64,000 nt of DNA, taken from Marinomonas vulgaris (GTDB taxonomy: Bacteria > Pseudomonadota > Gammaproteobacteria > Pseudomonadales > Marinomonadaceae). A program made the translations under genes and the position numbers. The stretch spans positions 1 to 64,000 of the forward strand of contig NZ_JAGSSV010000009.1 of assembly GCF_018145875.1 (NCBI RefSeq), written 5' to 3'. Below, in pieces: positions 28,120-38,356 of this stretch. The notes beneath the pieces are model-generated. The model saw only the letters and a list, made by a program, of their open reading frames with translations, had not been told where the DNA came from and did no database searches. The stretch's first letter is position 1. Each line of letters starts with the position of its first letter.

Positions 28120-29340
28120 CTACATGGCAACCAGAAAATTGTCGGCCCATTTAACCGCTTGCAAATAAGTCGCTTTGAGATCCGCTAAATCTTGAGGGTG
28201 TTTGATATGGTGCCCATTGCCATAATGTTCAACCAAGTCCAGAGCGTGACCCACCCTTCCCGAGCGGTGCACAATGGCATTAATAAACTCACTTGGTAAT
28301 GGCAGCTGGCCCAAAACTTCGTCTAACTTCATGCCAGTGCACACATCCATCATGGACAGCATACCCGCTAAGAAATACTTATCTTGGTTATTGTACTCGC
28401 GGGCAGCGGCAAACAATTCAGCGTGTTTAGCGCGCACCATAATTTGTTCTAGCAATACGTGCTTATCTCCGACCATTTCAGACATCAGCAATAAGTTCGT
28501 AATCGCTTTTAAATGCTCAACACCAATCAGCATGATCGCCAAACGCACCGAATCCACCGACGCCACTAATCCAGTAATCGGAGAATTTAAGTAACGCAGC
28601 AGCTTGTGTACGAGCCCCGCGTCTTGGCTAACAATGTTTTCCAGCTCGTCGATGCTCAAGGTCGAGGTATTTAATAAAGACGACATGAGCTGTAACAACG
28701 TCATGCTGTTGACCTTGGCTGCCTTGCTGAACATCACTTCTGGCTTTTCAAAGAAATAACCTTGAAAATAATTTACCCCTAACAGGCGGCAAAATTGATA
28801 ATCTTCCCAGGTTTCTACTTTTCCGGCGATGACCTTTACATCGAACCCTCTCAAGGATTCCATCTGTTGATGAAAACCCTCTTGCCCCAAAGCTCGAATG
28901 TCTAGTTTGATGTACTCCGCCAGTTCAATAAAAGGTGTCAGCTTGCCATGAAAGGTAAAATCGTCCAAGGCAATCACACATCCTTCTTTCACCCAACGAC
29001 GCAGGGCCGACAATAAAATCGCATCGAATCCAGCGTTGCTTTGCACCTCGATGACCATATTGTCTTTGTTGATTGGTAAACCGGTTGGACTAAGTAAATA
29101 AGCGCGGGGGAAGTTAATAAAGGCCTTGTTGGTACCAACAAGATGCTCCATGCCCATTTCCAATAAGCTGGCCGACATTACCTGCGCTGTGGCGCTCACC
29201 TCGTCCATTACATCCGCTTGAACAGACACCGCATTTTGGCGATAGAGCAACTCGTAACCCATCACCACCAAGCGACTGTCGACGATAGGTTGTCTCGCAA
29301 CGGCAACGTTTGAGTAAGCGGATTGTGCAGTGTCGACCAT
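28120..29340 (-). CDS. EAL-HDOD domain signalling protein (YuxH/CdgJ-like)
   Basis: A 406-residue cytoplasmic protein with an N-terminal EAL domain (about residues 10-200) and a C-terminal HDOD domain (about 205-390). EAL residues are only partly kept: GYELLYR for the EAL triad, INFPRA, VIEVQS, ALDDF and IKLDI look preserved, but the loop-6 DFGxGYSS is replaced (DDFTFHGKL) and AEGVE reads AGKVE. Such YuxH-type proteins are either weak phosphodiesterases or c-di-GMP-independent regulators; Vibrio CdgJ, which acts in motility, is a relative. I start at ATG 29340 (MVDTAQSAYSN); the frame is open 49 codons further without family support. No operon partner. Confidence 0.87.
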   Translation of the reverse strand: MVDTAQSAYSNVAVARQPIVDSRLVVMGYELLYRQNAVSVQADVMDEVSATAQVMSASLLEMGMEHLVGTNKAFINFPRAYLLSPTGLPINKDNMVIEVQSNAGFDAILLSALRRWVKEGCVIALDDFTFHGKLTPFIELAEYIKLDIRALGQEGFHQQMESLRGFDVKVIAGKVETWEDYQFCRLLGVNYFQGYFFEKPEVMFSKAAKVNSMTLLQLMSSLLNTSTLSIDELENIVSQDAGLVHKLLRYLNSPITGLVASVDSVRLAIMLIGVEHLKAITNLLLMSEMVGDKHVLLEQIMVRAKHAELFAAAREYNNQDKYFLAGMLSMMDVCTGMKLDEVLGQLPLPSEFINAIVHRSGRVGHALDLVEHYGNGHHIKHPQDLADLKATYLQAVKWADNFLVAM

Positions 29341-29511
29341 AATGTAACGGTTCCAAAAAAGTGGGTGTGGTAAGTAACGCAAAAAATTCAGTCTATAATG
29401 ATCTAGTGTCTCAATATTGTCTAAAAATTGCCATTGGGTGCTGGCAATAATCTTGGTAACATGAGCTGTTAGATAAAGCAAAAACAAAGCCGAAAATCTG
29501 TGGGGAAAATA

Positions 29512-31356
29512 ATGCCAATATACCGTTCTAAGACAAGCACTTCAGGCCGTAATATGGCCGGAGCCCGAGCGCTGTGGCGTGCAACTGGTATGCAAGACGA
29601 TGACTTTCAAAAACCAATTATCGCCATCGCCAACTCTTTCACGCAATTTGTACCAGGTCACGTTCACCTAAAGGACATGGGGCAGCTGGTTGCGCGTGAA
29701 ATCGAGAAAGCTGGTGGTGTTGCCAAAGAATTCAATACCATCGCTGTGGATGACGGTATCGCCATGGGTCATGACGGCATGCTTTACAGCCTTCCATCAC
29801 GAGACCTCATCGCCGATTCTGTAGAATACATGGTCAACGCCCATTGCGCCGATGCCTTGGTATGTATTTCCAACTGCGACAAAATCACACCTGGAATGCT
29901 TATGGCCGCCATGCGCCTTAACATTCCAGTGATTTTTGTTTCAGGTGGCCCAATGGAAGCCGGTAAAACCAAGCTGTCTGAAAACAAACTAGACTTAGTA
30001 GATGCCATGGTCATCGCCGCCGATCCGACGGCATCCGACGAAAAAGTCGCCGCTTACGAGCGCTCTGCGTGCCCAACTTGCGGCTCTTGCTCTGGCATGT
30101 TCACCGCCAACTCCATGAACTGTCTTACTGAAGCATTGGGCTTGAGCTTGCCAGGCAACGGTACAACCTTGGCAACGCATTCCGATCGTCGCCAACTGTT
30201 CCTTGAAGCAGGTCGTCGCATTGTTGACATCACCAAACGCTTCTACGAAAACGACGAAGCCAATTGGGCGCCGCGTTCAATTGCCAGTTTCGACGCGTTT
30301 GAAAACGCCATGACTCTCGATATCGCCATGGGCGGCTCAACCAATACAATTTTGCATTTGCTTGCTATCGCCAAAGAAGCCAATGTCGATTTCACTATGG
30401 AAGACATCGACAGATTGTCTCGTCGTGTGCCTCAGCTGTGTAAAGTGGCTCCCAATTCCCCTAAATACCACGTAGAAGATGTGCACCGTGCCGGTGGTAT
30501 CTTTGGCTTGTTAGGCGAATTAGACCGCGCTGGTTTATTGCATAACCAATGTCATACAGTTCACTCCAATACCATGTCCGAAGCTCTAGAAACTTGGGAC
30601 ATCATGCGTTCGCCTACGCCTGAAATTATCGAGTTTTACAAAGCGGGTCCTGCAGGTATCCCAACGCAAACGGCTTTCAGTCAATCCACTCGCTGGCCTT
30701 CTTTAGACGGCGACCGCAAAGACGGTTGTTTCCGTTCGATCGAAAATGCCTTCTCTCTTGAAGGTGGTTTGGCCGTGCTTTACGGCAACATCGCCCTAGA
30801 CGGTTGTGTCGTAAAAAGTGCCGGTGTGGATGAGTCTTGCCTAGTCTTTGAAGGCCCAGCGCACATTACTGAATCCCAAGACGAAGCCGTTAAAAACATT
30901 CTTGACGACAAAGTAAAAGCAGGCGAAGTGGTCATTGTTCGTTATGAAGGACCAAAAGGCGGCCCAGGTATGCAGGAAATGCTTTACCCAACGTCTTACA
31001 TTAAATCAAAAGGCTTAGGCAAAGCTTGCGCCCTGCTGACCGACGGACGTTTCTCCGGCGGCACATCCGGATTATCCATCGGTCACGTGTCTCCTGAAGC
31101 GGGCGCCGGCGGTGCCATTGGCCTAGTAGAAAACGGCGACATTATTCGTATCGATATTCCAAACCGCACCATCAATGTATTGTTGAGCGATGAAGAACTG
31201 CAAGTTCGCCGCGATGCGATGAACGCCAAAGGCGCGGCAGCGTGGAAACCGGCTGAAGAACGTCCACGCAAGGTATCGCCAGCGCTGAAAGTGTACGCTC
31301 ACTTTGCCACCAGCGCTGACAAAGGTGCAGTACGTGATATCAGCAAAATCGATTAA
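29512..31356 (+). CDS. ilvD: Dihydroxy-acid dehydratase
   Basis: Dehydrates 2,3-dihydroxy-isovalerate and -methylvalerate in valine, leucine and isoleucine synthesis. The 614-residue protein carries the iron-sulfur and metal site Cys residues in [10 protein letters not shown] (about residues 121-130) and [18 protein letters not shown] (about 189-206), plus [10 protein letters not shown] and [17 protein letters not shown]. Length matches E. coli IlvD (616). ATG 29512 follows GGGGAAAA; an in-frame GTG at 29500 is an alternative. It stands alone between the divergent EAL-HDOD gene and rlmJ, with its own terminator. Confidence 0.97.
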   Translation: MPIYRSKTSTSGRNMAGARALWRATGMQDDDFQKPIIAIANSFTQFVPGHVHLKDMGQLVAREIEKAGGVAKEFNTIAVDDGIAMGHDGMLYSLPSRDLIADSVEYMVNAHCADALVCISNCDKITPGMLMAAMRLNIPVIFVSGGPMEAGKTKLSENKLDLVDAMVIAADPTASDEKVAAYERSACPTCGSCSGMFTANSMNCLTEALGLSLPGNGTTLATHSDRRQLFLEAGRRIVDITKRFYENDEANWAPRSIASFDAFENAMTLDIAMGGSTNTILHLLAIAKEANVDFTMEDIDRLSRRVPQLCKVAPNSPKYHVEDVHRAGGIFGLLGELDRAGLLHNQCHTVHSNTMSEALETWDIMRSPTPEIIEFYKAGPAGIPTQTAFSQSTRWPSLDGDRKDGCFRSIENAFSLEGGLAVLYGNIALDGCVVKSAGVDESCLVFEGPAHITESQDEAVKNILDDKVKAGEVVIVRYEGPKGGPGMQEMLYPTSYIKSKGLGKACALLTDGRFSGGTSGLSIGHVSPEAGAGGAIGLVENGDIIRIDIPNRTINVLLSDEELQVRRDAMNAKGAAAWKPAEERPRKVSPALKVYAHFATSADKGAVRDISKID

Positions 31357-31372
31357 TCACTAAACTCTCACG

Positions 31373-31412
31373 AAAAAGGCCGCTTTGCCCCATCGGCGAC
31401 GCGGCCTTTTTT
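31373..31412 (+). terminator. Rho-independent terminator of ilvD
   Basis: AAAAAGGCCGC pairs with GCGGCCTTTTTT around a 17-base loop, shortly after the ilvD stop codon. Confidence 0.88.
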
Positions 31413-31445
31413 AGTCATTTTTAGACTTTTAACACAGGACACACC

Positions 31446-32288
31446 ATGCTCAGCTATCGCCATATTTATCATGCAGGCAACCACGCTGATATTTTAAAAC
31501 ATTTGACGGTCAGTCAAATATGTCGTCATTTTGTCAAAAAAGACACGCCTTTTTTTTATTTGGATACCCACGCCGGCATTGGTCAATATTCGCTGAACTC
31601 TGAGCAAGCGCAGAAAAACAAAGAATTTCAATCGGGCATTGCCCGTTTACTCGAAGAAGATAGTCTTCCCGAGCCTATAGAACAATTGCTCGACATCGTT
31701 CGTGAAATGAACCCGACAGACGCGCTCACCATGTATCCGGGCAGTCCTAAAATTGTCGATTATTACGTGCGCCAAAAAGACAAATTGCACCTGTGCGAAT
31801 TGCACCCGAACGATTACCCAACATTGGCGGCGCTGTTTCCGAATAAACGTAAAGCCAATGTGGTCAAAGACGACGGCTTCGCTGCGGTGAAAGCCATGCT
31901 GCCACCACCACAAAAACGCGGTTTCGTGTTAATGGACCCACCATACGAAGTCAAAAAAGACTATCAATACGTGGTGCAAGCATTGGAGGATGGCCACAAA
32001 CGCTTTCCTCAAGGCACTTACGCTATCTGGTATCCAGTGTTAAACCGTCAACAGGCCAACGATTTACTCAAAAGCGTCAAGGCCACTAAAATTCGCAATA
32101 TTTTATTGTTGGAATTGTGCATTAGAGACACGGAACAAGAGCGCGGCATGGCAGGAAGCGGTATGATTATCGTCAACCCACCTTGGACACTCGCCAAAGA
32201 AGCCGAGACGTTTTTACCGGTATTAAGTCGACTCTTAGCAGAAGACAACGAGGCGGGCTACCAAGTCACTTGGATTACCCCAGAATAA
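31446..32288 (+). CDS. rlmJ: 23S rRNA (adenine(2030)-N6)-methyltransferase
   Basis: Methylates A2030 of 23S rRNA. The 280-residue protein starts with the RlmJ hallmark MLSYRHIYHAGNHADILKH and has the N6-adenine methyltransferase motif DPPYE (about residues 161-165) after an S-adenosylmethionine-binding HAGIGQYSL region. Length equals that of E. coli RlmJ (YhiR, 280). It was long described as a DNA-uptake protein (ComJ-like) before the rRNA activity was shown. A PAS/GGDEF-like gene follows after 28 bases and may be co-transcribed. Confidence 0.95.
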   Translation: MLSYRHIYHAGNHADILKHLTVSQICRHFVKKDTPFFYLDTHAGIGQYSLNSEQAQKNKEFQSGIARLLEEDSLPEPIEQLLDIVREMNPTDALTMYPGSPKIVDYYVRQKDKLHLCELHPNDYPTLAALFPNKRKANVVKDDGFAAVKAMLPPPQKRGFVLMDPPYEVKKDYQYVVQALEDGHKRFPQGTYAIWYPVLNRQQANDLLKSVKATKIRNILLLELCIRDTEQERGMAGSGMIIVNPPWTLAKEAETFLPVLSRLLAEDNEAGYQVTWITPE

Positions 32289-32316
32289 TCAAGGACGACA
32301 AACAAGGAGCCTGTCC

Positions 32317-33540
32317 ATGAGTACCCCGTTCGAATTGGCGTTTAAATACATGCCCACCCCTGCGTTTATTATCGACAGCAACACAGGGCGGTTGGTGTCT
32401 TTTAATCGCAATTTCAAAGCCCTATTTGATAAATTAGACGCCAGCTTACCCAACACCTGGGAAACACTGTGTGAAGACGCGAATCACGCCGAATACTGGC
32501 ACATGCTTAATAGTAAAATACAGTGTGGCAACATAGAACGCTGCGACACGCTCATTCGCATCGGTGATAAGTTAGTTTCCATGCAGTTGGATTTCCAGCA
32601 TTTAGGGGAAACGGTATTGGCGTGCGCTTACAACACGGACAACATGGATTTATCCGCTGCCGACAACACCTTGCTCAAATTCGCCTTAACCGAATCATCA
32701 GCAGGGCTTTGGGTATGGGAAACCGACACGGACTTGGTCTCTTGCTCCAAATCCATCGCGACTTTATTGCATTGCAGCCTAGAGCAAACGCCTCGCTCCA
32801 CCACAGAGTGGCATGCCTTGGTGCATCCAGACGATGTAAAAAAGCTTGCCAATGTCGTGAATGAACACGTTGCTCTGAATCAAAATTACTACGAAGTAGA
32901 ATACCGCATCTTAACCGGTAATCAGCATTATTTGTGGGTAAAGGAACGCGGCAGAAGCTACTCAAAAGGCGTCGATGGCAGCATCAAAAAAGTCATTGGG
33001 TTTGTCGTTGATATCAGTCACCAAAAAGCCCTCGAAGAACATTTGCGCAATCAAGCCACCTTCGATGAACTCACGGGCTTGCTCACTCGCGGCGCGGCAC
33101 TGACCCACTTCAAAAAGCAACTTGGTTTAGCAAAGCGCCAATACACACCGCTGACCATGGCAAAAATTCACCTCGATGCGAACGACAGACTGAGCCATTT
33201 GCCCATGGAAGCGCGCAATATCGCGATTCAAACCTCGGCTCGGTATATTTATAAACAAATACGTGAAGCCGACGTGCTCGCCCGAGTTGAAGCCGATAAA
33301 TTACTGCTGTTACTGCCCAACACCAGCGTGCGCGATGCAAAAAATTTACTGCAGCACATGATAAATCCATCAGAAGAAGAGACGGCCACCTTGTTGGTCG
33401 GCAACTCCGAACCTACGGATTTCTGTATTGGTATCGCGGCCTTCCCAGAAGACGGTGAAACCATCGACGAGTTAGCACTCAGTGCCAATCAAGCGGTTGA
33501 GAATGGTCAAGCGACCTGTAAACAAATCGTTGTGAATTAA
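32317..33540 (+). CDS. PAS-PAS protein with degenerate GGDEF domain
   Basis: A 407-residue cytoplasmic protein: an N-terminal PAS-like domain (about residues 5-110), a second PAS with PAC segment (about 120-240; HPDDV, YRILTGNQHYLWVKERG, GFVVDISHQK) and a C-terminal diguanylate-cyclase fold starting with ATFDELTGLLTR. The signature GGDEF is replaced by EADKL (325-329), so cyclase activity is very unlikely. The inhibitory c-di-GMP site RxxD is intact (R316-E-A-D319), five residues before the lost motif. It could thus act as a c-di-GMP receptor linked to a sensory PAS domain. AAGGAG precedes the ATG. It follows rlmJ and ends at a bidirectional terminator. Confidence 0.88.
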   Translation: MSTPFELAFKYMPTPAFIIDSNTGRLVSFNRNFKALFDKLDASLPNTWETLCEDANHAEYWHMLNSKIQCGNIERCDTLIRIGDKLVSMQLDFQHLGETVLACAYNTDNMDLSAADNTLLKFALTESSAGLWVWETDTDLVSCSKSIATLLHCSLEQTPRSTTEWHALVHPDDVKKLANVVNEHVALNQNYYEVEYRILTGNQHYLWVKERGRSYSKGVDGSIKKVIGFVVDISHQKALEEHLRNQATFDELTGLLTRGAALTHFKKQLGLAKRQYTPLTMAKIHLDANDRLSHLPMEARNIAIQTSARYIYKQIREADVLARVEADKLLLLLPNTSVRDAKNLLQHMINPSEEETATLLVGNSEPTDFCIGIAAFPEDGETIDELALSANQAVENGQATCKQIVVN

Positions 33541-33546
33541 CTACGT

Positions 33547-33583
33547 AAAAAGGCGCTGCCCATGATGGTGCAGCGCCTTTTTT
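33547..33583 (+). terminator. Bidirectional terminator between PAS-GGDEF gene and folA
   Basis: AAAAAGGCGCTGC pairs perfectly with GCAGCGCCTTTTT; A and T runs on either side let it serve both the rightward PAS gene and the leftward folA. Confidence 0.92.
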
Positions 33584-33598
33584 GACTTTCGTTATCTA

Positions 33599-34108
33599 TT
33601 ACTCAGCACTGGTTCTTTGGTACACCGAAAATCGATAGTCGTATGGGTTATGCCCTTCTGCAGCGAAAGCTTCTTCGCCAATCAAAGTAAACGACGGCCA
33701 ATCCACTTCAGGGAAAAACGCATCACCGGCTACCTCAGCATCCACATGAGTAATGTACAAACGGTCGGCTTTTTCTAACGCCAATTGGTAAATTTGCGCG
33801 CCGCCAATCACCATGACTTCATCGTGCCCATTGATCAAACAGATGTCTTCGCCTAATGAAATCGCGGCATCAAGAGACGTTACCACATCAACGCCTTCCG
33901 CCTGATAGTTTTCGTCTCGAGTAATCACAATATTGCGACGACCTGGCAAGGGTCGACCAATCGACTCAAACGTTTTGCGCCCCATAACGATCGGCTTGCC
34001 CATGGTCGCTTGTTTGAAATATTTTAAATCGTTTGGCAAATGCCAAGGTAAAGCGTTATTGATACCAATGGTTCGATTGGTGGACATAGCAACGATAAGT
34101 GACAACAT
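33599..34108 (-). CDS. folA: Dihydrofolate reductase
   Basis: Reduces dihydrofolate to tetrahydrofolate with NADPH. The 169-residue protein starts LSLIVAMSTNRTIGINNALPWHLPNDLKYF, where the WHLPxDLK segment carries the catalytic acid (Asp in PNDLK), followed by GRKTFESIGRPLPGR (cofactor site) and VIGGAQIY. AAGGG before the ATG supports the start. It makes the substrate used after ThyA turnover, and thyA lies next door but in opposite orientation. This is the chromosomal enzyme type, not a plasmid resistance form. Confidence 0.96.
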   Translation of the reverse strand: MLSLIVAMSTNRTIGINNALPWHLPNDLKYFKQATMGKPIVMGRKTFESIGRPLPGRRNIVITRDENYQAEGVDVVTSLDAAISLGEDICLINGHDEVMVIGGAQIYQLALEKADRLYITHVDAEVAGDAFFPEVDWPSFTLIGEEAFAAEGHNPYDYRFSVYQRTSAE

Positions 34109-34159
34109 AAAGTACCCTTCTTCTATTCGTTCAGAACTCGGAATCTCTCTTTACAGTGC

Positions 34160-34188
34160 TTAGCAGTGAGAGTGCGTTCTGCTACAAT
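34160..34188 (+). promoter_or_regulatory. Likely sigma-70 promoter of thyA
   Basis: TTAGCA (34160-34165) and TACAAT (34183-34188) with a 17-base spacer, about 70 bases upstream of the thyA start in the divergent folA-thyA interval. Confidence 0.4.
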
Positions 34189-34255
34189 TCGTTTCAATTT
34201 ATTATACCCATGACGATTCAGATCGTCTCGGACAATACACACTAGGTGATTTTTT

Positions 34256-35110
34256 ATGGAACAGTATTTAGACCTTTGCCGCCGCATCGTCGATGAAGGA
34301 GTATGGGTAGAAAACGAACGCACAGGCAAACGCTGTTTAACCGTTATTAACGCAGATTTAACCTACGATGTGAGCAAAGGCGAATTCCCTTTGGTCACCA
34401 CCCGTAAAAGCTATTGGAAATCCGCCATTGCGGAAATCATTGGCTATTTACGCGGCTATGACAACGCCGCGGATTTTCGCGCTCTAGGCACCAAAACCTG
34501 GGACGCCAATGCCAACCAAAATGACGTCTGGTTAAACAACCCTTATCGCAAAGGCGAAGACGATATGGGGCTGTGCTACGGCGCCATTGGCCGCCACTTT
34601 CCAAAAGCCGACAACAGTGGAAAAATCGATTTATTAAAGCAAATCATCGATGATTTGACTCGAGGTGTGGATAACCGTGGGGAAATCCTCACTTTTTATC
34701 ACCCGGGCGCGTTTCACATGGCGTGTTTACGCCCTTGCATGTACAGCCATCACTTTTCGTTATTGGGTGATACCTTGTATTTAAACAGCACCCAGCGCAG
34801 TTGCGATGTCCCTCTTGGTTTGAATTTTAACATGGTGCAAGTGTATGTTTTATTGGCCATCGTCGCGCAGATTACTGGCAAAAAGCCAGGCAAGGCCTAC
34901 CATAAAATTGTTAACGCACACCTCTATAAAGACCAGTTAGAATTGATGCGAGACGTACAACTCAAGCGCGAACCCTACCCATTGCCTAAGCTTATTATCA
35001 ATCCAAAAATCAAAACCCTAGAAGACATAGAAACCTGGGTCACCATGGACGATTTCGATGTAGAAGGCTATCAATTCCACGAGCCAATAGCCTACCCATT
35101 TTCGGTCTAA
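34256..35110 (+). CDS. thyA: Thymidylate synthase
   Basis: Methylates dUMP to dTMP with methylene-tetrahydrofolate. The 284-residue protein has the dUMP-binding and catalytic parts: [16 protein letters not shown] near the start, the nucleophile Cys in [14 protein letters not shown], and the downstream [16 protein letters not shown], then HIYxxQ-like [13 protein letters not shown]. The nucleophile region LRPCMYS differs from the E. coli LPPCH form and is like the slightly longer Vibrio-type enzymes. AGGTG before the ATG. Unlike the neighbouring rppH-ptsP-lgt and folA genes it is read rightward. Confidence 0.96.
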   Translation: MEQYLDLCRRIVDEGVWVENERTGKRCLTVINADLTYDVSKGEFPLVTTRKSYWKSAIAEIIGYLRGYDNAADFRALGTKTWDANANQNDVWLNNPYRKGEDDMGLCYGAIGRHFPKADNSGKIDLLKQIIDDLTRGVDNRGEILTFYHPGAFHMACLRPCMYSHHFSLLGDTLYLNSTQRSCDVPLGLNFNMVQVYVLLAIVAQITGKKPGKAYHKIVNAHLYKDQLELMRDVQLKREPYPLPKLIINPKIKTLEDIETWVTMDDFDVEGYQFHEPIAYPFSV

Positions 35111-35140
35111 GCCGCGTTTGTATTGACTTGATTTATCATA

Positions 35141-35168
35141 AAAAAACCAGCTTGAGGCTGGTTTTTTT
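35141..35168 (+). terminator. Bidirectional terminator between thyA and lgt
   Basis: AACCAGC pairs with GCTGGTT around a 5-base loop, with six A before and seven T after, so it can stop both thyA and the convergent lgt. Confidence 0.88.
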
Positions 35169-35194
35169 ATGAGTTAAAACTTCCCTACACAAAT

Positions 35195-35992
35195 TTAATG
35201 CTTAGGAAAGATTTTTCCTTTAAAGCCAATCGCCACCAAAGCCACACCCGCAATCACCATAGGCAAAGACAGCAACTGGCCTTGAGTCAACCAACCAAAC
35301 GCTAGGTAACCAATTTGTGGGTCTGGCTGTCGAACAAATTCCACAAGAATACGGAACAAGCCATAAAAGAGTAAAAATAGGCCGGAGACACAGTAACGCG
35401 GCTTACTTTTCTGAGAAAAAAACCACAGCACACAAAACAACGCCACCCCTTCCAGAGCAAATTGATACAACTGAGAAGGATGACGAGCGAGCTGTAACGG
35501 GTCAGCGGGAAAAACCATCGCCCAAGATACGTCTGTAGGCTTGCCCCATAATTCGCCACCAATAAAGTTACCTAATCGCCCTGCTCCTAAACCAATCGGC
35601 ACAAAAGGAGCGATAAAATCCGTCACATCAACAAGGTGCTTTTTGTGTCGACGAGCAAACACCAGCATGGCGACAATTACGCCTAACAAGCCGCCATGGA
35701 AGGACATGCCACCTTCCCAAATGCGTACTAATATCAGCGGGTTATCGACAAAGGACGGAAATTGATAAAACAAAATGTAACCAATTCGCCCACCCAGAAT
35801 CACACCTAACGCGCCGTAGAAAATCACGTCGCCGACCATCTCTGGCGTCCACAAGCCACCGGAACGTTTTGCTCGGTACATGCCTAAAAGGTAAGCCCCA
35901 GCGAAGCCGACCAAATACATAATGCCATACCAATGCACAGCAATTGGCCCGACCGAAATCGCAATAGGGTCAATGTTGGGATAAGAAATCAT
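35195..35992 (-). CDS. lgt: Prolipoprotein diacylglyceryl transferase
   Basis: Transfers diacylglyceryl from phosphatidylglycerol to the lipobox Cys of prolipoproteins in the inner membrane. The 265-residue protein has about seven membrane segments, the N-terminal [11 protein letters not shown] with the essential His/Tyr region, [11 protein letters not shown], and the Lgt signature [17 protein letters not shown]. It starts 27 bases after ptsP on the same strand, so the order rppH-ptsP-lgt forms a likely operon that ends at a bidirectional terminator. Confidence 0.97.
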   Translation of the reverse strand: MISYPNIDPIAISVGPIAVHWYGIMYLVGFAGAYLLGMYRAKRSGGLWTPEMVGDVIFYGALGVILGGRIGYILFYQFPSFVDNPLILVRIWEGGMSFHGGLLGVIVAMLVFARRHKKHLVDVTDFIAPFVPIGLGAGRLGNFIGGELWGKPTDVSWAMVFPADPLQLARHPSQLYQFALEGVALFCVLWFFSQKSKPRYCVSGLFLLFYGLFRILVEFVRQPDPQIGYLAFGWLTQGQLLSLPMVIAGVALVAIGFKGKIFPKH

Positions 35993-36019
35993 AACGGTGT
36001 GAAAAACCTCAGAGGAAAA

Positions 36020-38308
36020 TTAATCGACATTGCTGGTTTTAGAAGGCCGTATTAGACGCTCGATGTTAGCCTCGCGCATCAGTCGTGTCATGGTTTGCGT
36101 AACGGCCTCAGCATGAGACAGTGTCATCACTTCGTTCAGCATGGCCTGCGCCTGCTGCAAGGAAATGTTGCGGATCACGGCTTTCACTTTTGGTAAGCTA
36201 GTGGAGCTCATAGACAAAACTTCGTAGCCCATTGCCATCAGCAAGATGGCACCCATAGGGTCACCAGCCATTTCGCCACATACACTGAGGCCAACGTCTT
36301 CGTCTCGCACCTGATCGACAATACTAAGCAAAGCACGCAAAACAGACGGATGAAAGGAGTTGTATAGATCGGCCACTCGAGGGTTGTTTCGGTCTACCGC
36401 CAACAAATATTGGGTTAAATCGTTGCTACCGACCGACAGAAAATCGACCATTTCAGACAACTCTTTCACCTGATACACAGCCGCAGGGATTTCAATCATC
36501 ACACCCACTTTGGGCATTTTGACATCGTAGCCTTCTTCTTTGACTTCCGCGTAACCACGTCGAATCAGCGCCATGGCTTCTTCCACTTCAGCTACATTGG
36601 AAATCATCGGCAGCATAATTTTTAAATTATACAGACCCGCACTGGCTTTTATCATGGCACGAATTTGCGCCATGAAGATCTCCAAGTGATCGAGAGTGAC
36701 ACGAATCCCGCGCCACCCCAGAAAGGGGTTCTCTTCATTAATAGGGAAATACGGCAACGCCTTGTCACCACCAATGTCCAAGGTCCGAACAGTCACAGGT
36801 GCGGGGGCAAAGCCCTCAAGCTGCTGGCGATAAATGGTCACCTGCTCAGCCTCGGTAGGGAAACGATCGCGCACCATAAAAGGCACTTCGGTTCGATACA
36901 AGCCAATGCCTTCGGCACCACGATCCAAAGAACGCACTATGTCCGCCGACAAGCCCGTATTTACATACAAAGACAAACGCTGACCGTCTAGGGTCTCACA
37001 AGGCAGGTCTTTGAGTGTTTCGTACTCTTCTTCGAGCAGGCGTTCTTCATCAACGATTTGCTGATAACTGTCAATCAAGGCTTCGGAAGGGTGAGTAAAA
37101 ATTTTCCCCAAGTACCCGTCGACAATGAGATCAACTTTATCGAGCTGAGCGTAAGGTAAATCAAGTGCTCCCATCACGGTCGGAATGCCCATGGCTCTGG
37201 CTAATATCGCCACATGGGAGTTGCCCGACCCCATCACAGACACCAAGCCTTTGATTTTATCGATGGGAATTTCACCCAACATGGACGCGGTTAGTTCCTC
37301 GCCAATGATGATTGACGGTTCACTGAATCGCTCCAGCACATTGGGGGCTTTTTCTTGTAGGTGGGATAAAATCCGACGACCAAGGTCACGCAAATCCGAC
37401 GCCCGCTCACGCAGATAAGGGTCGTCCATGCGGTTAAACTGGTTAATATGGGCCTTAATAACGTGTCTTAATGCCCCTTGCGCCCAGTTGCCCTCTTTGA
37501 TTTTTCGAACGACTTCCCCAGCGATGGCGTTGTCATCCAAAATTTTCAGGTAGACATCAAATAAAGCTTTTTCATCCGCTGACAAATGCTGACTGATTCG
37601 ATTACTGGCACGACGAATGTCTTGTCTGACCGCTTCAAGCGCTTGATAAAAGTCTTGAATTTCTTCATCAAACTCGGTGGTGTAACGATCTGGAATCACG
37701 TCCAGATCTGCCGGAGGGAAAACGACGACACCACGACCAATGGCAACACCCGAGCTACCGGGCACTCCCTTGTAACGAAAATCGGAACCGTTAGGAATAT
37801 TGTTTGGCGTGAGACTAGCAATGGCACCGGTTGCTTCAGCGTGGGCGATGACCCCCGCTAACTGTGCCGATAAGGTAATTAGAAATGCTTCTTCGCCTTC
37901 GTCAAAACGGCGCTTGTCTTCGTGTTGTACCACCAACACGCCCAGTACTTGACGATGGTGAATAATGGGCACACCCAAGAAAGAACGATAGCGCTCTTCA
38001 CCAGAGCCTTTTAAATAATGGAAAGAGGGGTGGATATGAGCGTCTTCTAAGTTGACCGGCTCTGCTCGTCGACCAACCAAACTCACCAAGCCTTCATCGG
38101 CTTTCAGACTGACTAAGCCTGCCACGTCGGCGTTTAAACCGCGGGTGGCCATTAAGACATACTCTTTGGTGTTGGTGTCGACTAAATAAATAGAACACAC
38201 TTCTGCACGCATTGCCCTGCGGACGCGCCGAACAATAATGTCCAGTGCCGCAGGTAAAGACTGCGCTGCCGTCACCTCTTGAGTAATTCGTCTTAACAAA
38301 CTTAACAT
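36020..38308 (-). CDS. ptsP: Phosphoenolpyruvate-protein phosphotransferase, EI-Ntr
   Basis: First enzyme of the nitrogen-related PTS; it passes phosphate from phosphoenolpyruvate to NPr. The 762-residue protein has an N-terminal GAF domain (about residues 5-160), the EI N-terminal domain (KGVPGSSGVAIGRGVV), the phospho-His segment SGNSHVAILARAMGIPTVMG, and the PEP-binding barrel (LYRTEVPFM, GWRGIRV, SVGSNDLTQYLLAVDRNNPRV, SVCGEMAGDP). The GAF domain senses glutamine in related enzymes. GGGAGAG lies before the ATG. It follows rppH by 48 bases, the usual order. ptsO/ptsN are not in the window. Confidence 0.97.
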   Translation of the reverse strand: MLSLLRRITQEVTAAQSLPAALDIIVRRVRRAMRAEVCSIYLVDTNTKEYVLMATRGLNADVAGLVSLKADEGLVSLVGRRAEPVNLEDAHIHPSFHYLKGSGEERYRSFLGVPIIHHRQVLGVLVVQHEDKRRFDEGEEAFLITLSAQLAGVIAHAEATGAIASLTPNNIPNGSDFRYKGVPGSSGVAIGRGVVVFPPADLDVIPDRYTTEFDEEIQDFYQALEAVRQDIRRASNRISQHLSADEKALFDVYLKILDDNAIAGEVVRKIKEGNWAQGALRHVIKAHINQFNRMDDPYLRERASDLRDLGRRILSHLQEKAPNVLERFSEPSIIIGEELTASMLGEIPIDKIKGLVSVMGSGNSHVAILARAMGIPTVMGALDLPYAQLDKVDLIVDGYLGKIFTHPSEALIDSYQQIVDEERLLEEEYETLKDLPCETLDGQRLSLYVNTGLSADIVRSLDRGAEGIGLYRTEVPFMVRDRFPTEAEQVTIYRQQLEGFAPAPVTVRTLDIGGDKALPYFPINEENPFLGWRGIRVTLDHLEIFMAQIRAMIKASAGLYNLKIMLPMISNVAEVEEAMALIRRGYAEVKEEGYDVKMPKVGVMIEIPAAVYQVKELSEMVDFLSVGSNDLTQYLLAVDRNNPRVADLYNSFHPSVLRALLSIVDQVRDEDVGLSVCGEMAGDPMGAILLMAMGYEVLSMSSTSLPKVKAVIRNISLQQAQAMLNEVMTLSHAEAVTQTMTRLMREANIERLIRPSKTSNVD

Positions 38309-38356
38309 AGCTCTCCCGTCACTCTTTCAACATCCCATTTTACGCGGCTAAGTTTA

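Noticed and set aside
27823-28188. Open frame of 121 codons in the gap before the EAL-HDOD gene
   Set aside because: No family likeness, low-complexity composition, no ribosome-binding site, and its end overlaps the coding sequence of the EAL-HDOD gene on the other strand.
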